From Halomonas sp. (lineage in GTDB: Bacteria > Pseudomonadota > Gammaproteobacteria > Pseudomonadales > Halomonadaceae): a DNA stretch of 64,000 nt. Within the stretch, counting starts at the first letter, position 1; the number at the start of each line of letters is the position of its first letter. The notes beneath the pieces are model-generated. The model worked only from the letters and a program-made list of their open reading frames with translations. It ran no database searches and was not told the origin of the DNA. Made by a program: the position numbers and the translations under genes. Location: positions 186,001 to 250,000 of the forward strand of contig NZ_JAGOBJ010000005.1 in NCBI RefSeq assembly GCF_017983445.1, written 5' to 3'. This document shows, piece by piece, positions 16,406-25,994 of the stretch.

Positions 16406-17155
16406 TCAAAGCGCTGAGCGCGGTGTATACACCAGCGGCTCGCCGTCTCGCTCGATCAGCCGGGTTTGCCGGGAGCCGACGATCACCAGGGTGCGCATAT
16501 CGGCCATCTCAGGTGTCGCCTCGGCAAGCGTGGTGACGTTAATCGACTCTTCCGACGTGGACACCGCGCGGGCGAAGATGATTAGCCGCTCGGATTCGCA
16601 CGCTTCACGCAGCACATCAAGAGTGCGCTCAAAGCCTACCGGGCGTGACCTGGAGCGCGGGTTATAAAATGCCATCGCAAAACCGGCTTCAACGGCCAGG
16701 CGCAGGCGCTTTTCGATCAGCGCCCAAGGCTTCAGGTTGTCGGATAAATTAATGCAGCAGAAGTCATGCCCCAGCGGCGCCCCCGCGCGGGCGCTGGCGG
16801 CCAGCATCGCGGAAATCCCCGGCAGCACCTGAATATCCAGTGCGCGCCACGCGGCATCGCCCGCTTCCAGCGCTTCCAACACGGCAGATGCCATGGCAAA
16901 TACGCCGGGGTCGCCGGAAGACACCACCACGACTCGGTGGCCTTCTAACGCCAGCTGCAAGGCCTGCTCGGCACGGCGAATCTCTTCGCGGTTATCCGAG
17001 CCGTGGCGCGTAAGCCCTTCCCGCGGCGCTACGCGGTTAACGTAAGGCACATAGCCGACAACGTCGGTGGCATCCAAAAGCGCGGCGGATACTTCGGGGG
17101 TAACCATCGCCTCAGCGCCCGGGCCCAAGCCGACAATTTTTAGCCAGCCCCTCAT
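16406..17155 (-). CDS. cobJ: Precorrin-3B C17-methyltransferase
   Basis: 249 residues. It methylates C17 with ring contraction of precorrin-3B. It has KIVGLGPGAEAMVTPEV, VVGYVPYVNRVAP, VVVVSSGDPGVFAMASAVLEAL, VLPGISAMLAASARAGAPLGHDFC and AMAFYNPRSRSRPVGFERTLDVLRE, all typical of CobJ/CbiH. No extra NirJ or CobE fusion is present. ATGA overlap with cobI upstream. It is the last gene before the strand switch at cobK. Confidence 0.93.
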   Translation of the reverse strand: MRGWLKIVGLGPGAEAMVTPEVSAALLDATDVVGYVPYVNRVAPREGLTRHGSDNREEIRRAEQALQLALEGHRVVVVSSGDPGVFAMASAVLEALEAGDAAWRALDIQVLPGISAMLAASARAGAPLGHDFCCINLSDNLKPWALIEKRLRLAVEAGFAMAFYNPRSRSRPVGFERTLDVLREACESERLIIFARAVSTSEESINVTTLAEATPEMADMRTLVIVGSRQTRLIERDGEPLVYTPRSAL

Positions 17156-17877
17156 GGGCGTCTCCCGTTACCGTGAATCAGCACAATCGAGAAGTAAGGC
17201 ACGCTCTCGCCAACCTCCACCAGCGGCAGCACGCGCTGCTGCTCCATGGCGGCGTACTCAATCAACCACGCATGATCTTCCCGGCCCGCCTGTTTAAGCG
17301 CTCGGCGCAGCTTGTTCAGGTTGCGCCCAATCTTCATGACCACCAGCGCGTCAGTGTCGGCGATATGTTTAACGAGCGTTTCCTCCGGCAGCGTGCCCAT
17401 CAGCACGGTCAGGATATCGTCGCCCCAAGTAATCGGCTGCCCGGTCGCCGTCCAGGCGGCGGACATACCGGTAATGCCCGGCACTACCGACACTGGCACC
17501 TGATTGAGTAGTCGCGTATACAGGTGCATAAACGAGCCGTAGAAGAACGGGTCGCCTTCGCAGAGCACCACTACGTTACAACCGGCGTTGGCTATCTCGA
17601 TCAGTTGGGCCACACATCGCGAGTAAAACTCTGATAGCAGCGCGTTGTACTGCGGGTCGTCGAAAGGAATCTCCGTCGTGACCGGGTACTCCATGGGCAT
17701 CTCGACCACGCCGGGCGCTAACAACCCTTCAACAATACTGCGCGCATGGCCACGGCGACCCTTTTTACGAAAATAGGCGATATGCGTGGCGCCGCGAATC
17801 AATCGGTCGGCGCGTACGCTCATCAAGTCTTGGCTACCCGGCCCCAGGCCAACGCCGTAAACCGTACCCCGCTTCAT
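17152..17877 (-). CDS. cobI: Precorrin-2 C20-methyltransferase
   Basis: 241 residues. First methylation committed to the B12 branch, on C20 of precorrin-2. Recognised by GVGLGPGSQDLMSVRADRL, HIAYFRKKGRRGHARSI, VVLCEGDPFFYGSFMHLY and VPGITGMSAAWTATGQPITWGDDILTVL. The GDPFFYGSFMHL block is diagnostic of CobI/CbiL. It overlaps cobH and cobJ by ATGA on both sides. Confidence 0.93.
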   Translation of the reverse strand: MKRGTVYGVGLGPGSQDLMSVRADRLIRGATHIAYFRKKGRRGHARSIVEGLLAPGVVEMPMEYPVTTEIPFDDPQYNALLSEFYSRCVAQLIEIANAGCNVVVLCEGDPFFYGSFMHLYTRLLNQVPVSVVPGITGMSAAWTATGQPITWGDDILTVLMGTLPEETLVKHIADTDALVVMKIGRNLNKLRRALKQAGREDHAWLIEYAAMEQQRVLPLVEVGESVPYFSIVLIHGNGRRP

Positions 17878-18503
17878 TCGATGCGATCCGCCATGGCGTT
17901 AATGGCAGCGACCGTTACCGCACTGCCGCCCAAACGGCCGCGTACGATGCAGCTGGGAATGGCGGGCGTTGCCCAAAGCGCTTCCTTGGATTCGGCAGCG
18001 CCCACAAAGCCTACCGGGCAGCCGATCACCGCCGCCGGGCGTGGACAGTCCGGGTCTTCGAGCATATTCAAAAGATGAAACAGCGCGGTGGGCGCGTTGC
18101 CAATTGCCACCACGGCGCCTTCCATGTGCGGGCGCCATAATTCAAGCGCCGCGGCCGAACGGGTATTGGCCATTTCTTGAGCGAGGTGTGGGGTGCGCTC
18201 ATCATTCAGGGTGCAAATAATCTCGTTATTGGCTGGCAGCCGCTTGCGGGTGATGCCTTCAGAAACCATGCGTGCATCACAAAGAATCGGCGCGCCGTGT
18301 TCGAGTGCTGAACGCGCTTTATTGACTGCGTCACTTTGAAAGTGAATATGCGCGGCCAACTCGACAAGCCCCGCGGCGTGAATCATGCGCACGGCAACGG
18401 TCTCTTCCTCGGCAGAAAAGCGCGCAAGGTCGGCCTCGCTGCGGATAATCGCGAAGGATTCCCGGTAAATCGCCGGGCCGCTTGTTTCATACTTATAGGG
18501 CAC
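17874..18503 (-). CDS. cobH: Precorrin-8X methylmutase
   Basis: 209 residues. It moves the methyl from C11 to C12 to give hydrogenobyrinic acid. It has GPAIYRESFAIIRSEADL, MIHAAGLVELA, PILCDARMVSEGI (catalytic His region nearby), AIGNAPTALFHLL and IGCPVGFVGAAESKEAL. The start is taken as the GTG at 18503, because GGAGAG precedes it at good spacing and the family begins about there. The frame stays open further upstream but inside cobG. It overlaps the cobG end by 11 bases. Confidence 0.9.
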   Translation of the reverse strand: MPYKYETSGPAIYRESFAIIRSEADLARFSAEEETVAVRMIHAAGLVELAAHIHFQSDAVNKARSALEHGAPILCDARMVSEGITRKRLPANNEIICTLNDERTPHLAQEMANTRSAAALELWRPHMEGAVVAIGNAPTALFHLLNMLEDPDCPRPAAVIGCPVGFVGAAESKEALWATPAIPSCIVRGRLGGSAVTVAAINAMADRIE

Positions 18504-19686
18504 CCAAACTCTCCAAATAGTCGACGACCTCAGTCTCGGTGAGGCCTGTCTTAACGGGCGTGCTCTGGGCATCACCCTTAACAATAAGATTAAATCGGCC
18601 TGCCTGACCGACCAGGCACACGTCGGCCGATGAACGGCGCGCGCACCCCTTGGCGCAGCCGGATATATGAACGCTATGTCTTTTAACGTCGGGCGCTAAC
18701 CGTTTGGCGAGCGGCTGGGTGGCAACGCTTGCCTGAGCGCAGTAAGGCGCGCCGGGGCAGGCATCCATCAATAAACGGGTATCCTGATCATCATTGATTA
18801 ACCCTTCAACCGGCTCGCTTGCACCTTGGACCCATAAACGTCGCCACGGTGTTACGCGTACATGGCTTACCGCCGCAGGCGTTACGGCCGCCCGTAATAC
18901 AGTAGCGGTGGCGCGTCCAAACGGCAGCCCGTAAACCATGCCCGCTTGATACTCGCCAAGCGCCAACGCCGCCCCCGGCGTTGCATTCACCATGGCACCA
19001 GCGCTCGCGGGGCGCATTTTAGCAGGTGACCACGCGGGAAGCGGCACTTTATGCCGCCGCATCCGCCCGGCCCCATTGCCGCCGCTTTCCACAAACCAGT
19101 GCGTCAGGCGTATTAAATGCTCAACGGCCGCTTCGATAGAGCCTACCGGCGTACCGTAGGTATGGCCTTCAGCGCGTACTATCAGCCCGCCGTGGATTGC
19201 GCGTTCAACTCGAAAATCAGCGGCGGTATCTCCCAGTACCGCTAACTCACCCGCATCAATGGCAATACCGACTTTGCTGGGCATCGCGGCCAGTTCGCTG
19301 CCTAGCGCCTGTAACAAGCAGCCGAGTTGATGCGTGTCATCGCCCGCCTGCCAGTTAGGCGCCAGCAGGCACTGGGGTTGCTGCTCAATGGCAGGGTCCA
19401 CGCTGACCAATTCGTGCGCAACCAAAAAATCCATTAGCGGCGCCCATGTGCTTTTGGAGACGCCGCGCAGCTGAATATTGGCGCGGCTGGTCAGCTCAAT
19501 CAGCCCGTTGCCGAAGGTTTCTGCCGCATCGCACAGCGCCAGCACCTGTGCTTTGGAAAGCTGGCCGAGCGGCGGGCGCACGCGCACTAGCCAGCCGTCG
19601 CCGGTTTCCATTGGCCGCCACGCGCCGGGGCACCAGCCTTTGACCTGTGGAAGCGCTATCGCTTCAGTGCGTGGGCCACTCCTCAT
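18493..19686 (-). CDS. cobG: Precorrin-3B synthase (oxygen-dependent)
   Basis: 397 residues, nitrite/sulfite-reductase-like fold. It makes precorrin-3B from precorrin-3A with molecular oxygen, the step that defines the aerobic pathway. The cluster/siroheme-binding cysteines are seen as CPGAPYC (C-x5-C) and SGCAKGC (C-x3-C). The N-terminal half contains GWLVRVRPPLGQLSKAQVLALC and LTSRANIQLRGV, as in other CobG. ATGA overlap with cobN. Its presence predicts B12 synthesis under oxic conditions. Confidence 0.92.
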   Translation of the reverse strand: MRSGPRTEAIALPQVKGWCPGAWRPMETGDGWLVRVRPPLGQLSKAQVLALCDAAETFGNGLIELTSRANIQLRGVSKSTWAPLMDFLVAHELVSVDPAIEQQPQCLLAPNWQAGDDTHQLGCLLQALGSELAAMPSKVGIAIDAGELAVLGDTAADFRVERAIHGGLIVRAEGHTYGTPVGSIEAAVEHLIRLTHWFVESGGNGAGRMRRHKVPLPAWSPAKMRPASAGAMVNATPGAALALGEYQAGMVYGLPFGRATATVLRAAVTPAAVSHVRVTPWRRLWVQGASEPVEGLINDDQDTRLLMDACPGAPYCAQASVATQPLAKRLAPDVKRHSVHISGCAKGCARRSSADVCLVGQAGRFNLIVKGDAQSTPVKTGLTETEVVDYLESLGAL

Positions 19687-22600
19687 AGGCTGGCAGTTTC
19701 CTTGGCTTCATCCATTTCCAGCAGCAGGTCCTGAAGCGCATCGCCCTGCTCGCCGGGTTCCTGCCACATGCCGCGCTGGGCGGCTTCCAGCAGCCGCTCG
19801 GCCATCTCTTCAAGGGCTGCCGGATTATGCTCACGTAAAAACTGCTGGTTGGCCTCATCCAGCACCAACGCTTCGCTCACCTGGGCGTACTGGTAATCCG
19901 CGACCAGGTCCGTGGTGGCATCGTAAGCAAACAGGTAGTCGACCGTGGCCGCCATCTCAAACGCGCCCTTGTAGCCGTGTTCGCGCATGGCGTTGATCCA
20001 CTTGGGGTTCAACACGCGTGAGCGAATGACTCGGGCCAGCTCCTCTTTGAGCGTGCGAATTTTGGGTACGGCGGGATTGGCGTGGTCGGCGTGATAGATC
20101 ACCGGCGCCTGCCCACTCAGCGCGCGGGTGGCGTTGGCCATACCGCCCTGAAAGGCGTAATAGCTGTTGGAATCGAGAATATCGTGCTCGCGGTTATCCT
20201 GATTCTGCATCACCGCATCCAGCCCTTTGATCTGCTGTTCAAAGGCGCCGCGTGCGGCGGTACCGGAATCCTTGAATTGCCCGTAAGCATAGGCGCCGGT
20301 GTTCAGGTAGGCCTCGGCCAAGTCATCGGCATCGCCCCAGCTACGGTTTTCAATCAGCCGGTTCAGGCCTGCACCATACTCGCCGGGTTTACTGCCAAAA
20401 ATACGGTAGCTTGCTTCCTGGGCAGCCATTTCGGCACTCAGCCCCTGCGCCTCAAGGGTTTGCTGGCGCTCAAGTACGGCGGCGCGAATGGTGTTGCTAT
20501 CCCCGGGTTCTGCATAGTTAGCAACCGCTTGCACGGCGGCATCAAACAGGCGAATCACGTTGGGGAAGGCGTCGCGAAAGAATCCGGATACGCGCAGCGT
20601 GACATCCACCCGTGGGCGGTTAAGCAGCATCGAAGGGATCACTTCAACATCGATCACCCGCTGAGAACCCAGCGACCATTTGGGGCGCACGCCCATCAGC
20701 GCAAAGGCCTGGGCGATATCGTCGCCGCCGGTGCGCATGGTCGCAGTGCCCCAGATCGAAAGGCCCAGCCGGCGCGGATAGTCGCCGTTATCCTGCAGGT
20801 AGCGTTCGACAAACGCCTGGGCGGATTTTTCGCCCAGCGTCCAGGCCGCAGGCGATGGGATCGAGCGGTTATCCACGCTGAAAAAGTTGCGTCCGGTGGG
20901 CAGCGTATCCAGCCGCCCCCGGCTAGGCGCACCGCTCGGCCCGGCGGGTACGAAAATCCCTGCAAGCCCATCCAGCAGCGAGCCAATCTCCATCTTTACG
21001 CCCTGCTGCATGGCGGCCCACAGCTGCTCGCGGGCAAATAAAAGCTGCTCGGCCGTGGCCGGGTAATGCTGGGCAAGCGCTGCCAGATTGCCTTGGGTCA
21101 ATACATAGTCGGCCACCAGCGCTTCACCGAGCAGTTCCAGCCGCTCGCGGGTATCGGCGCCAGTTCGCCAGGCAGCGGTTAGCTTGCCTGCGAGCACGGC
21201 CGGTTTTGGGCCAAGCCAAGGCTCGCTGCCCGCCGCCAGTGGGTCGAAGTCATCACCCAGCGCCAGGTCAGCGGCCAGATTGTGCAGCAAACCGCGGCTT
21301 GCTACCGCTTCACCACGCGGCAGCCTTAACAGTGCTACCAGCGTGGCCGCACGTTTCTCCTCAGGCGGAAGCGTGCCCAGTATGTGCAGGCCGTGGCGAA
21401 TCTGGGCTTCCTTGATATCGCACAGAAAGGTGTCCAGCTCATTGAGAATTTCGCTGTCACAGCTGCTATTCACCGCGTGGGCAAGTTCTTGATCAATACC
21501 GGTTGCCCGCAGGTGAGCCAATATCTGCTCGCGTATCAGCGCCTCACGGCGCGGGTCCATATCCAGCGCCTGGTAATACTCATCGGTCAGCGCTTCAAGC
21601 TCGGCCATGGGGCCGTAAAGTTCAGCGCGTGCCAGCGGCGGCATCAAGTGGTCGATAATTACCGCCTGGCTTCTGCGCTTGGCTTGGGCGCCTTCACCGG
21701 GGTCGTTGACGATAAACGGGTAGAAATGCGGCAGCGGCCCGAGCGCGATATCCGGCCAGCATTCGGCGCTTAGTGCGGTGCTTTTACCCGGCAGCCACTC
21801 AAGATTACCGTGCTTGCCCACGTGAATCACCGCCTCAACCTGATAGTGCTCGCGCAGCCAGAGGTAAAACGCCAGGTAGCTATGCGGCGGCGCCAGCTCC
21901 ATATCGTGGTAGGACTGGGTAAGGTCATCGATAAAGTCGCGCTCGGGCTGAATACCCACGAAGGTTTCGCCCAAGCGGATACCCGAAATCATTAGCCGCC
22001 CCTGGCGGCATTTGGGGTCGTCTTGCGGTGCGCCCCAGCGGGTGCATATCGTTTTTTGAAGCGCGGCGGGCAGGGTTTGAAACCAGGCCAGATAATCCTC
22101 AACGCTGATGCTTTGCCAGCAGGCGCGTTGATCCAGACTGTCATGATCGTTAGTGACGGCGCCCTGAAGCAGGCGAATCAGCGCATCGCCGCTTTCCGGC
22201 AATTCGCTTAGCGGATAACCGGACCCTTTCAGGGCGTTTAAAATCTGCAGCGTCGAAGCCGGTGTATCCAGCCCCACGCCGTTACCGATACGCCCATCGC
22301 GGTTGGGGTAGTTGGCCATAATCAGCGCGACGCGCTTTTGAGCATTGGGCGTTTGGCGCAGCGCGCAAAACCGCCGGGCCAGCTTGGCCACAAAGGCGGC
22401 ACGCTCCGGATGCAGCGTGTGGTGCGTAACAGAGAGCTGGGCGCGGGCGTTATAGTGCGCTTCGGCTTTAAACCCAACGGCGCGGGTGATAATCCGCCCG
22501 TCCATTTCGGGTAGCACTACCTGCATAGCGACATCGCGACTATGCAGGCCTGCGGCCATGCCCTGCCAGTCATCCGCCGTACTGCTGGCGAGTATCGCCT

Positions 22601-23513
22601 GAAGTACGACGGGCCGCCCGACAAAAAGGCTTTCATGAAGATGGCTGCTCAACTCATCTGCGGCACTGGCTTCATCGGCGGTACGGTTTACCGAAAAGCT
22701 GGTGGTATTAACCACTAGCATAGCGCCGGTTTGCTCAATGAGGTGATTGGCAAACGCGATACAGGGGCCTTCTTTTAAAGAGGCCACCGCCACGGCTAAC
22801 GGCTCAAGCCCTTCGGCTTTTAGCGCGTCGATCATGCCATCGAGCACAGCGGTATTCGCGCCCTGCAGGTGGCTTCGATAAAACAGCAGCAGGCACACCG
22901 GGCGCTCTGCAATACGCTGCGCGCGCCACTCGCTTAGGCTAACCGCCTGCTGGCCGTTCGCTTGAGGCGCGTAAATTACCGTCGCCGGAATGACTTTAGG
23001 CTCTTGCCACGAATACTCATACGCCAGGCATTCGCTTCCGATAAAGCGCAGCAGCTGCTCGGCATTGTCCACGCCGCCTTCGCGCAAGAAGCGCCATACG
23101 CGATAGGCATCGTCAAAGCAGATGCTGGAGTCTTCCAGCAGAGCATCGTCTGGCGCGTCGCAGCCGGGCACCAGAATCAGCTGGCGCTCAGGTCTAGCAG
23201 CCGCCCAGGCCAGAAGCCGCTCGTAGCCGTATTGCCAGTAGCCCTTTCCGCCCAGCAGTGACACCACCACCAAGCGGGCTTTTTCCAGCACGCGGTCTTC
23301 GTAAAGATCAAACGCCGCCGGTTTTACCAGGTTCATCCAGTTCGCCAGCCGCACCGAGGGGTAGTCTTCGCCCAAGCGATCAACCGCCTGGGCCAGCGCC
23401 GACAGGTTACTGTCAGCGGCGGACATGATCACGACATCGGCGGGACTTTGCTGCAGGTCGATGATGCCCTCATCATCGACAAAGCCTCCCGGTTTGGCGG
23501 CGAAAAGATGCAT
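19683..23513 (-). CDS. cobN: Cobaltochelatase large subunit
   Basis: 1276 residues, the expected size of CobN. It inserts cobalt into hydrogenobyrinic acid a,c-diamide with an ATP-driven two-part AAA complex. The CobN/BchH core is recognisable: ALIMANYPNRDGRIGNGVGLDTPAS, VEAVIHVGKHGNLEWLPGKS, GLSIWGTATMRTGGDDIAQA, RVDVTLRVSGFFRDAFPNVI and NPKWINAMREHGYKGAFEMA. The start MHLFAAKPGGF at 23513 overlaps the cobW stop as TAATG; the upstream extension to 23624 is inside cobW. It is an appropriate partner for the ChlI-ChlD fusion at the head of this operon. Confidence 0.93.
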   Translation of the reverse strand: MHLFAAKPGGFVDDEGIIDLQQSPADVVIMSAADSNLSALAQAVDRLGEDYPSVRLANWMNLVKPAAFDLYEDRVLEKARLVVVSLLGGKGYWQYGYERLLAWAAARPERQLILVPGCDAPDDALLEDSSICFDDAYRVWRFLREGGVDNAEQLLRFIGSECLAYEYSWQEPKVIPATVIYAPQANGQQAVSLSEWRAQRIAERPVCLLLFYRSHLQGANTAVLDGMIDALKAEGLEPLAVAVASLKEGPCIAFANHLIEQTGAMLVVNTTSFSVNRTADEASAADELSSHLHESLFVGRPVVLQAILASSTADDWQGMAAGLHSRDVAMQVVLPEMDGRIITRAVGFKAEAHYNARAQLSVTHHTLHPERAAFVAKLARRFCALRQTPNAQKRVALIMANYPNRDGRIGNGVGLDTPASTLQILNALKGSGYPLSELPESGDALIRLLQGAVTNDHDSLDQRACWQSISVEDYLAWFQTLPAALQKTICTRWGAPQDDPKCRQGRLMISGIRLGETFVGIQPERDFIDDLTQSYHDMELAPPHSYLAFYLWLREHYQVEAVIHVGKHGNLEWLPGKSTALSAECWPDIALGPLPHFYPFIVNDPGEGAQAKRRSQAVIIDHLMPPLARAELYGPMAELEALTDEYYQALDMDPRREALIREQILAHLRATGIDQELAHAVNSSCDSEILNELDTFLCDIKEAQIRHGLHILGTLPPEEKRAATLVALLRLPRGEAVASRGLLHNLAADLALGDDFDPLAAGSEPWLGPKPAVLAGKLTAAWRTGADTRERLELLGEALVADYVLTQGNLAALAQHYPATAEQLLFAREQLWAAMQQGVKMEIGSLLDGLAGIFVPAGPSGAPSRGRLDTLPTGRNFFSVDNRSIPSPAAWTLGEKSAQAFVERYLQDNGDYPRRLGLSIWGTATMRTGGDDIAQAFALMGVRPKWSLGSQRVIDVEVIPSMLLNRPRVDVTLRVSGFFRDAFPNVIRLFDAAVQAVANYAEPGDSNTIRAAVLERQQTLEAQGLSAEMAAQEASYRIFGSKPGEYGAGLNRLIENRSWGDADDLAEAYLNTGAYAYGQFKDSGTAARGAFEQQIKGLDAVMQNQDNREHDILDSNSYYAFQGGMANATRALSGQAPVIYHADHANPAVPKIRTLKEELARVIRSRVLNPKWINAMREHGYKGAFEMAATVDYLFAYDATTDLVADYQYAQVSEALVLDEANQQFLREHNPAALEEMAERLLEAAQRGMWQEPGEQGDALQDLLLEMDEAKETASL

Positions 23514-24613
23514 TAGGCGCTTACCGAACGCTCGGCGCTGGCCAGCGCTGCATGAATTTCGTCGCTGTTCAGCGTTTTGCCGATAATCACCAGTTGGGTC
23601 TGGCGCGGCTCGTCCTGGCGCCACAAACGGTCAAAATATCCGTCCAGACGCTCGCCGACGGCCTGGATAACTCGGCGCATGGGCTTACCGGGGATCGCCG
23701 CAAAGCCCTTGGCGCGATAGATTTCCTGGGTTTTCAGCAGATCTTGAAGCTTGGCCGCCAGCTCATCACCATCGACTTCGCCCAGTGTAATCACACAGGA
23801 ATCGAAGTTATCGTGGGCATGATCGTGATGGGCGCCTTCGGCATGGTGCTTATCGTGATGATTGGTAATCTTGTCGATGTGCGCTTCACTGGCGGCGCCT
23901 ATGCCCATCAGGGCTTCCAGCTGGGCGGTGTCGGTGGCCTGGGTCTGGTCGATAAACAGTGTTTTGACCGATGCGGGCACCCGCGCCTGCACCAGCGCTT
24001 CCACGCGGGCTTTTTCATCGGCACTTAGCAGATCGGTTTTGGTGACCAGGACTAAATCAGCAGCGCTTAGCTGATCATCCAGCAGTTCTTGCAGGCTGGG
24101 GTCATGGTCTAGGCTCTCATCGGCCAGGCGCTGAGCGGCAACTTTTTCTTCGTCATTGGCAAACCGGCCAGCGGCCACGGCAGGCCCGTCGATTACGGTA
24201 ATGATGGCGTCCACGGTGCAGTGTTGGCGGACTTCCGGCCAGTTGAACGCCTGCACTAGCGGCTTGGGCAAGGCCAGCCCGCTGGTCTCGATCAGGATAT
24301 GGTCGATATCGCCGCGCCGCTCGACGAGCTTTTTCATCACCGGCAAAAACTCTTCTTCCACGGTGCAGCAGATACAGCCGTTGGCGAGCTCGTAAATGCC
24401 GTCGTCGCCCTCGAGCGCCTGGCCTTCACCGGGCTCACAGTCGAGGGCGCAGCTACGCAGCAGGCTTGAGTCGATATCCTGCTCGCCAAACTCATTGACG
24501 ATCACGGCAATCCGCTTGCCGGTAATCTGGCGCAAGATATTGGCAAGCAAGGTGGTCTTGCCGCTGCCCAGAAAGCCAGTCACGACCGTGGCGGGGATTT
24601 TATTTAACTGCAT
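23513..24613 (-). CDS. cobW: CobW GTPase, cobalt metallochaperone-like
   Basis: 366 residues of the G3E GTPase family. P-loop TGFLGSGKTTLL is near residue 10. The C-x-C-C metal site is in NGCICCTVEEEF, TKTDLL is the guanine-specificity motif, and a histidine-rich stretch around residue 245 (NHHDKHHAEGAHHDHAHDN) should bind divalent metal. CobW proteins are thought to deliver cobalt to CobN. The start at 24613 has GAGGA before it and overlaps the end of cobB. The TTG further upstream is rejected. Confidence 0.92.
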   Translation of the reverse strand: MQLNKIPATVVTGFLGSGKTTLLANILRQITGKRIAVIVNEFGEQDIDSSLLRSCALDCEPGEGQALEGDDGIYELANGCICCTVEEEFLPVMKKLVERRGDIDHILIETSGLALPKPLVQAFNWPEVRQHCTVDAIITVIDGPAVAAGRFANDEEKVAAQRLADESLDHDPSLQELLDDQLSAADLVLVTKTDLLSADEKARVEALVQARVPASVKTLFIDQTQATDTAQLEALMGIGAASEAHIDKITNHHDKHHAEGAHHDHAHDNFDSCVITLGEVDGDELAAKLQDLLKTQEIYRAKGFAAIPGKPMRRVIQAVGERLDGYFDRLWRQDEPRQTQLVIIGKTLNSDEIHAALASAERSVSA

Positions 24614-25994
24614 GGTTGGATTCCTCAATCTGGGGGCTTGCAGCCATGGTCCGTGCTGAATCGCTCTGAGCTGAATCGCTACTGTTAAACAAGCGCGCCA
24701 CGGCGGCAGGGTTATTCGGGAAAAATAGATGTAGATAGGTGGCCGTCAGGCGCCCTTGACGATAAATCGGCTCGCCGGGCGCGGGGTGGCGCTGGCGGCG
24801 CCCATGGGCGATGGGCTCGGGTGTCTGCTCGGCCATAGAGCGATGGTGCGCATGGCCGCGAACCGGCCCTTCGGGCAGCTCGGCAGTCTGCATCCCTTGG
24901 CAGCCGCGGCGCCCACGCATGGCACCGTGCCCTGGCAGTAAGCCGAGCATGGTGTGAGTGTTCTCAGCATAGTCGGTTAGCGTTTCCAGGCTATACAACA
25001 TGCCGCCACACTCGGCGAGGATGGGTTTGCCCGCGCTAAAGAAACCTTTTATGGCATCGCGCATGGCGGTGTTCGCCGCAAGCGCCTGCGCGTGAAGCTC
25101 CGGGTAGCCGCCGGGTAGCCAAAGGGCATCGCACTCGGGCAGGTCTGCATCGCTCAGCGGCGAGAAAAAGCGCACTTGCGCACCCAACTGCGCCAGCAGG
25201 TCCAGGTTGGCTTGATAGATAAAGCTGAACGCGGCATCGCGGGCTATGCCTATCGTCTGCCCGGCCAGTGCCTGCGGCACAGCAGGAAGCGACTCAATAC
25301 AAGCACTAAAACTGACCGGCGAAAGCGTAGCAAGCGCGTTCAACAGCCCCGCTGCTTCCAGCGCCTGCGCGGCGGCTTCAAAGCGAATTTCCAGGTCGTC
25401 GCGAATTTCTTGCGCTTGCACCAGGCCCAGATGGCGCTCGGGAAGTGCCAGTTCAGGATCACGTGGCACGGCAGCTAAAAACGGTATGGCTGCGGGCAAC
25501 GCGCCTTCAATCAGCTCACGGTGGCGCTGGGAGCCGCAGTTATTGGCAATCATCCCGGCGATATCAATATCGTCACGAAAACCAGCCAGCCCCATTACCA
25601 GCGCGGCGGCGGTCTGGGCCATGCCTTTCACATCCATCACGATTGCCATGGGGATGCCAAATAGCGCGGCCAGGTCAGCGCTTGACGGCTCACCATCAAA
25701 CAGGCCCATGGCGCCTTCCACCAGAATCAAATCGGCCTCACAGGCGGCTTCATAAAAGCGCTGTCGGCAATACGCTTCACCCGCCATCCATAAGTCGAGC
25801 TGGTCCACCGGCTGGCCGGAGGCCTGGGCGAGAATTTGCGGGTCCAGGTAGTCCGGGCCGGTTTTAAATACTCGGACGACTTTTCCTTGGTTACGCAGCA
25901 GCCGCGCAAGCCCAGCGGTTACCGTGGTTTTGCCCTGGCCTGAGGCGGGTGCCGAGATAAACAGCGCGGGGCAGCGGGCAGAAAGTGTGCTCAT
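24600..25994 (-). CDS. cobB: Hydrogenobyrinic/cobyrinic acid a,c-diamide synthase
   Basis: 464 residues. ATP- and glutamine-dependent amidation of the a and c side chains. The N-terminal dethiobiotin-synthetase-like domain has the P-loop SAPASGQGKTTVTAGLA and LILVEGAMGLFDG. The C-terminal class I glutaminase has LWLPGGYPELHA, the nucleophile in LAECGGMLY, and the His in TYLHLFF. The tail beyond residue 440 (SSDSAQSDSARTMAAS) is a low-complexity extension overlapping cobW. TGATG overlap with cobO. Confidence 0.92.
   Translation of the reverse strand: MSTLSARCPALFISAPASGQGKTTVTAGLARLLRNQGKVVRVFKTGPDYLDPQILAQASGQPVDQLDLWMAGEAYCRQRFYEAACEADLILVEGAMGLFDGEPSSADLAALFGIPMAIVMDVKGMAQTAAALVMGLAGFRDDIDIAGMIANNCGSQRHRELIEGALPAAIPFLAAVPRDPELALPERHLGLVQAQEIRDDLEIRFEAAAQALEAAGLLNALATLSPVSFSACIESLPAVPQALAGQTIGIARDAAFSFIYQANLDLLAQLGAQVRFFSPLSDADLPECDALWLPGGYPELHAQALAANTAMRDAIKGFFSAGKPILAECGGMLYSLETLTDYAENTHTMLGLLPGHGAMRGRRGCQGMQTAELPEGPVRGHAHHRSMAEQTPEPIAHGRRQRHPAPGEPIYRQGRLTATYLHLFFPNNPAAVARLFNSSDSAQSDSARTMAASPQIEESNHAVK

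Noticed and set aside
20082..21041. 319-codon open frame opposite cobN
   Set aside because: Low-complexity antisense translation in GC-rich DNA with no recognisable domain; many similar shadows lie opposite cobN, vgrG and the RND pump.
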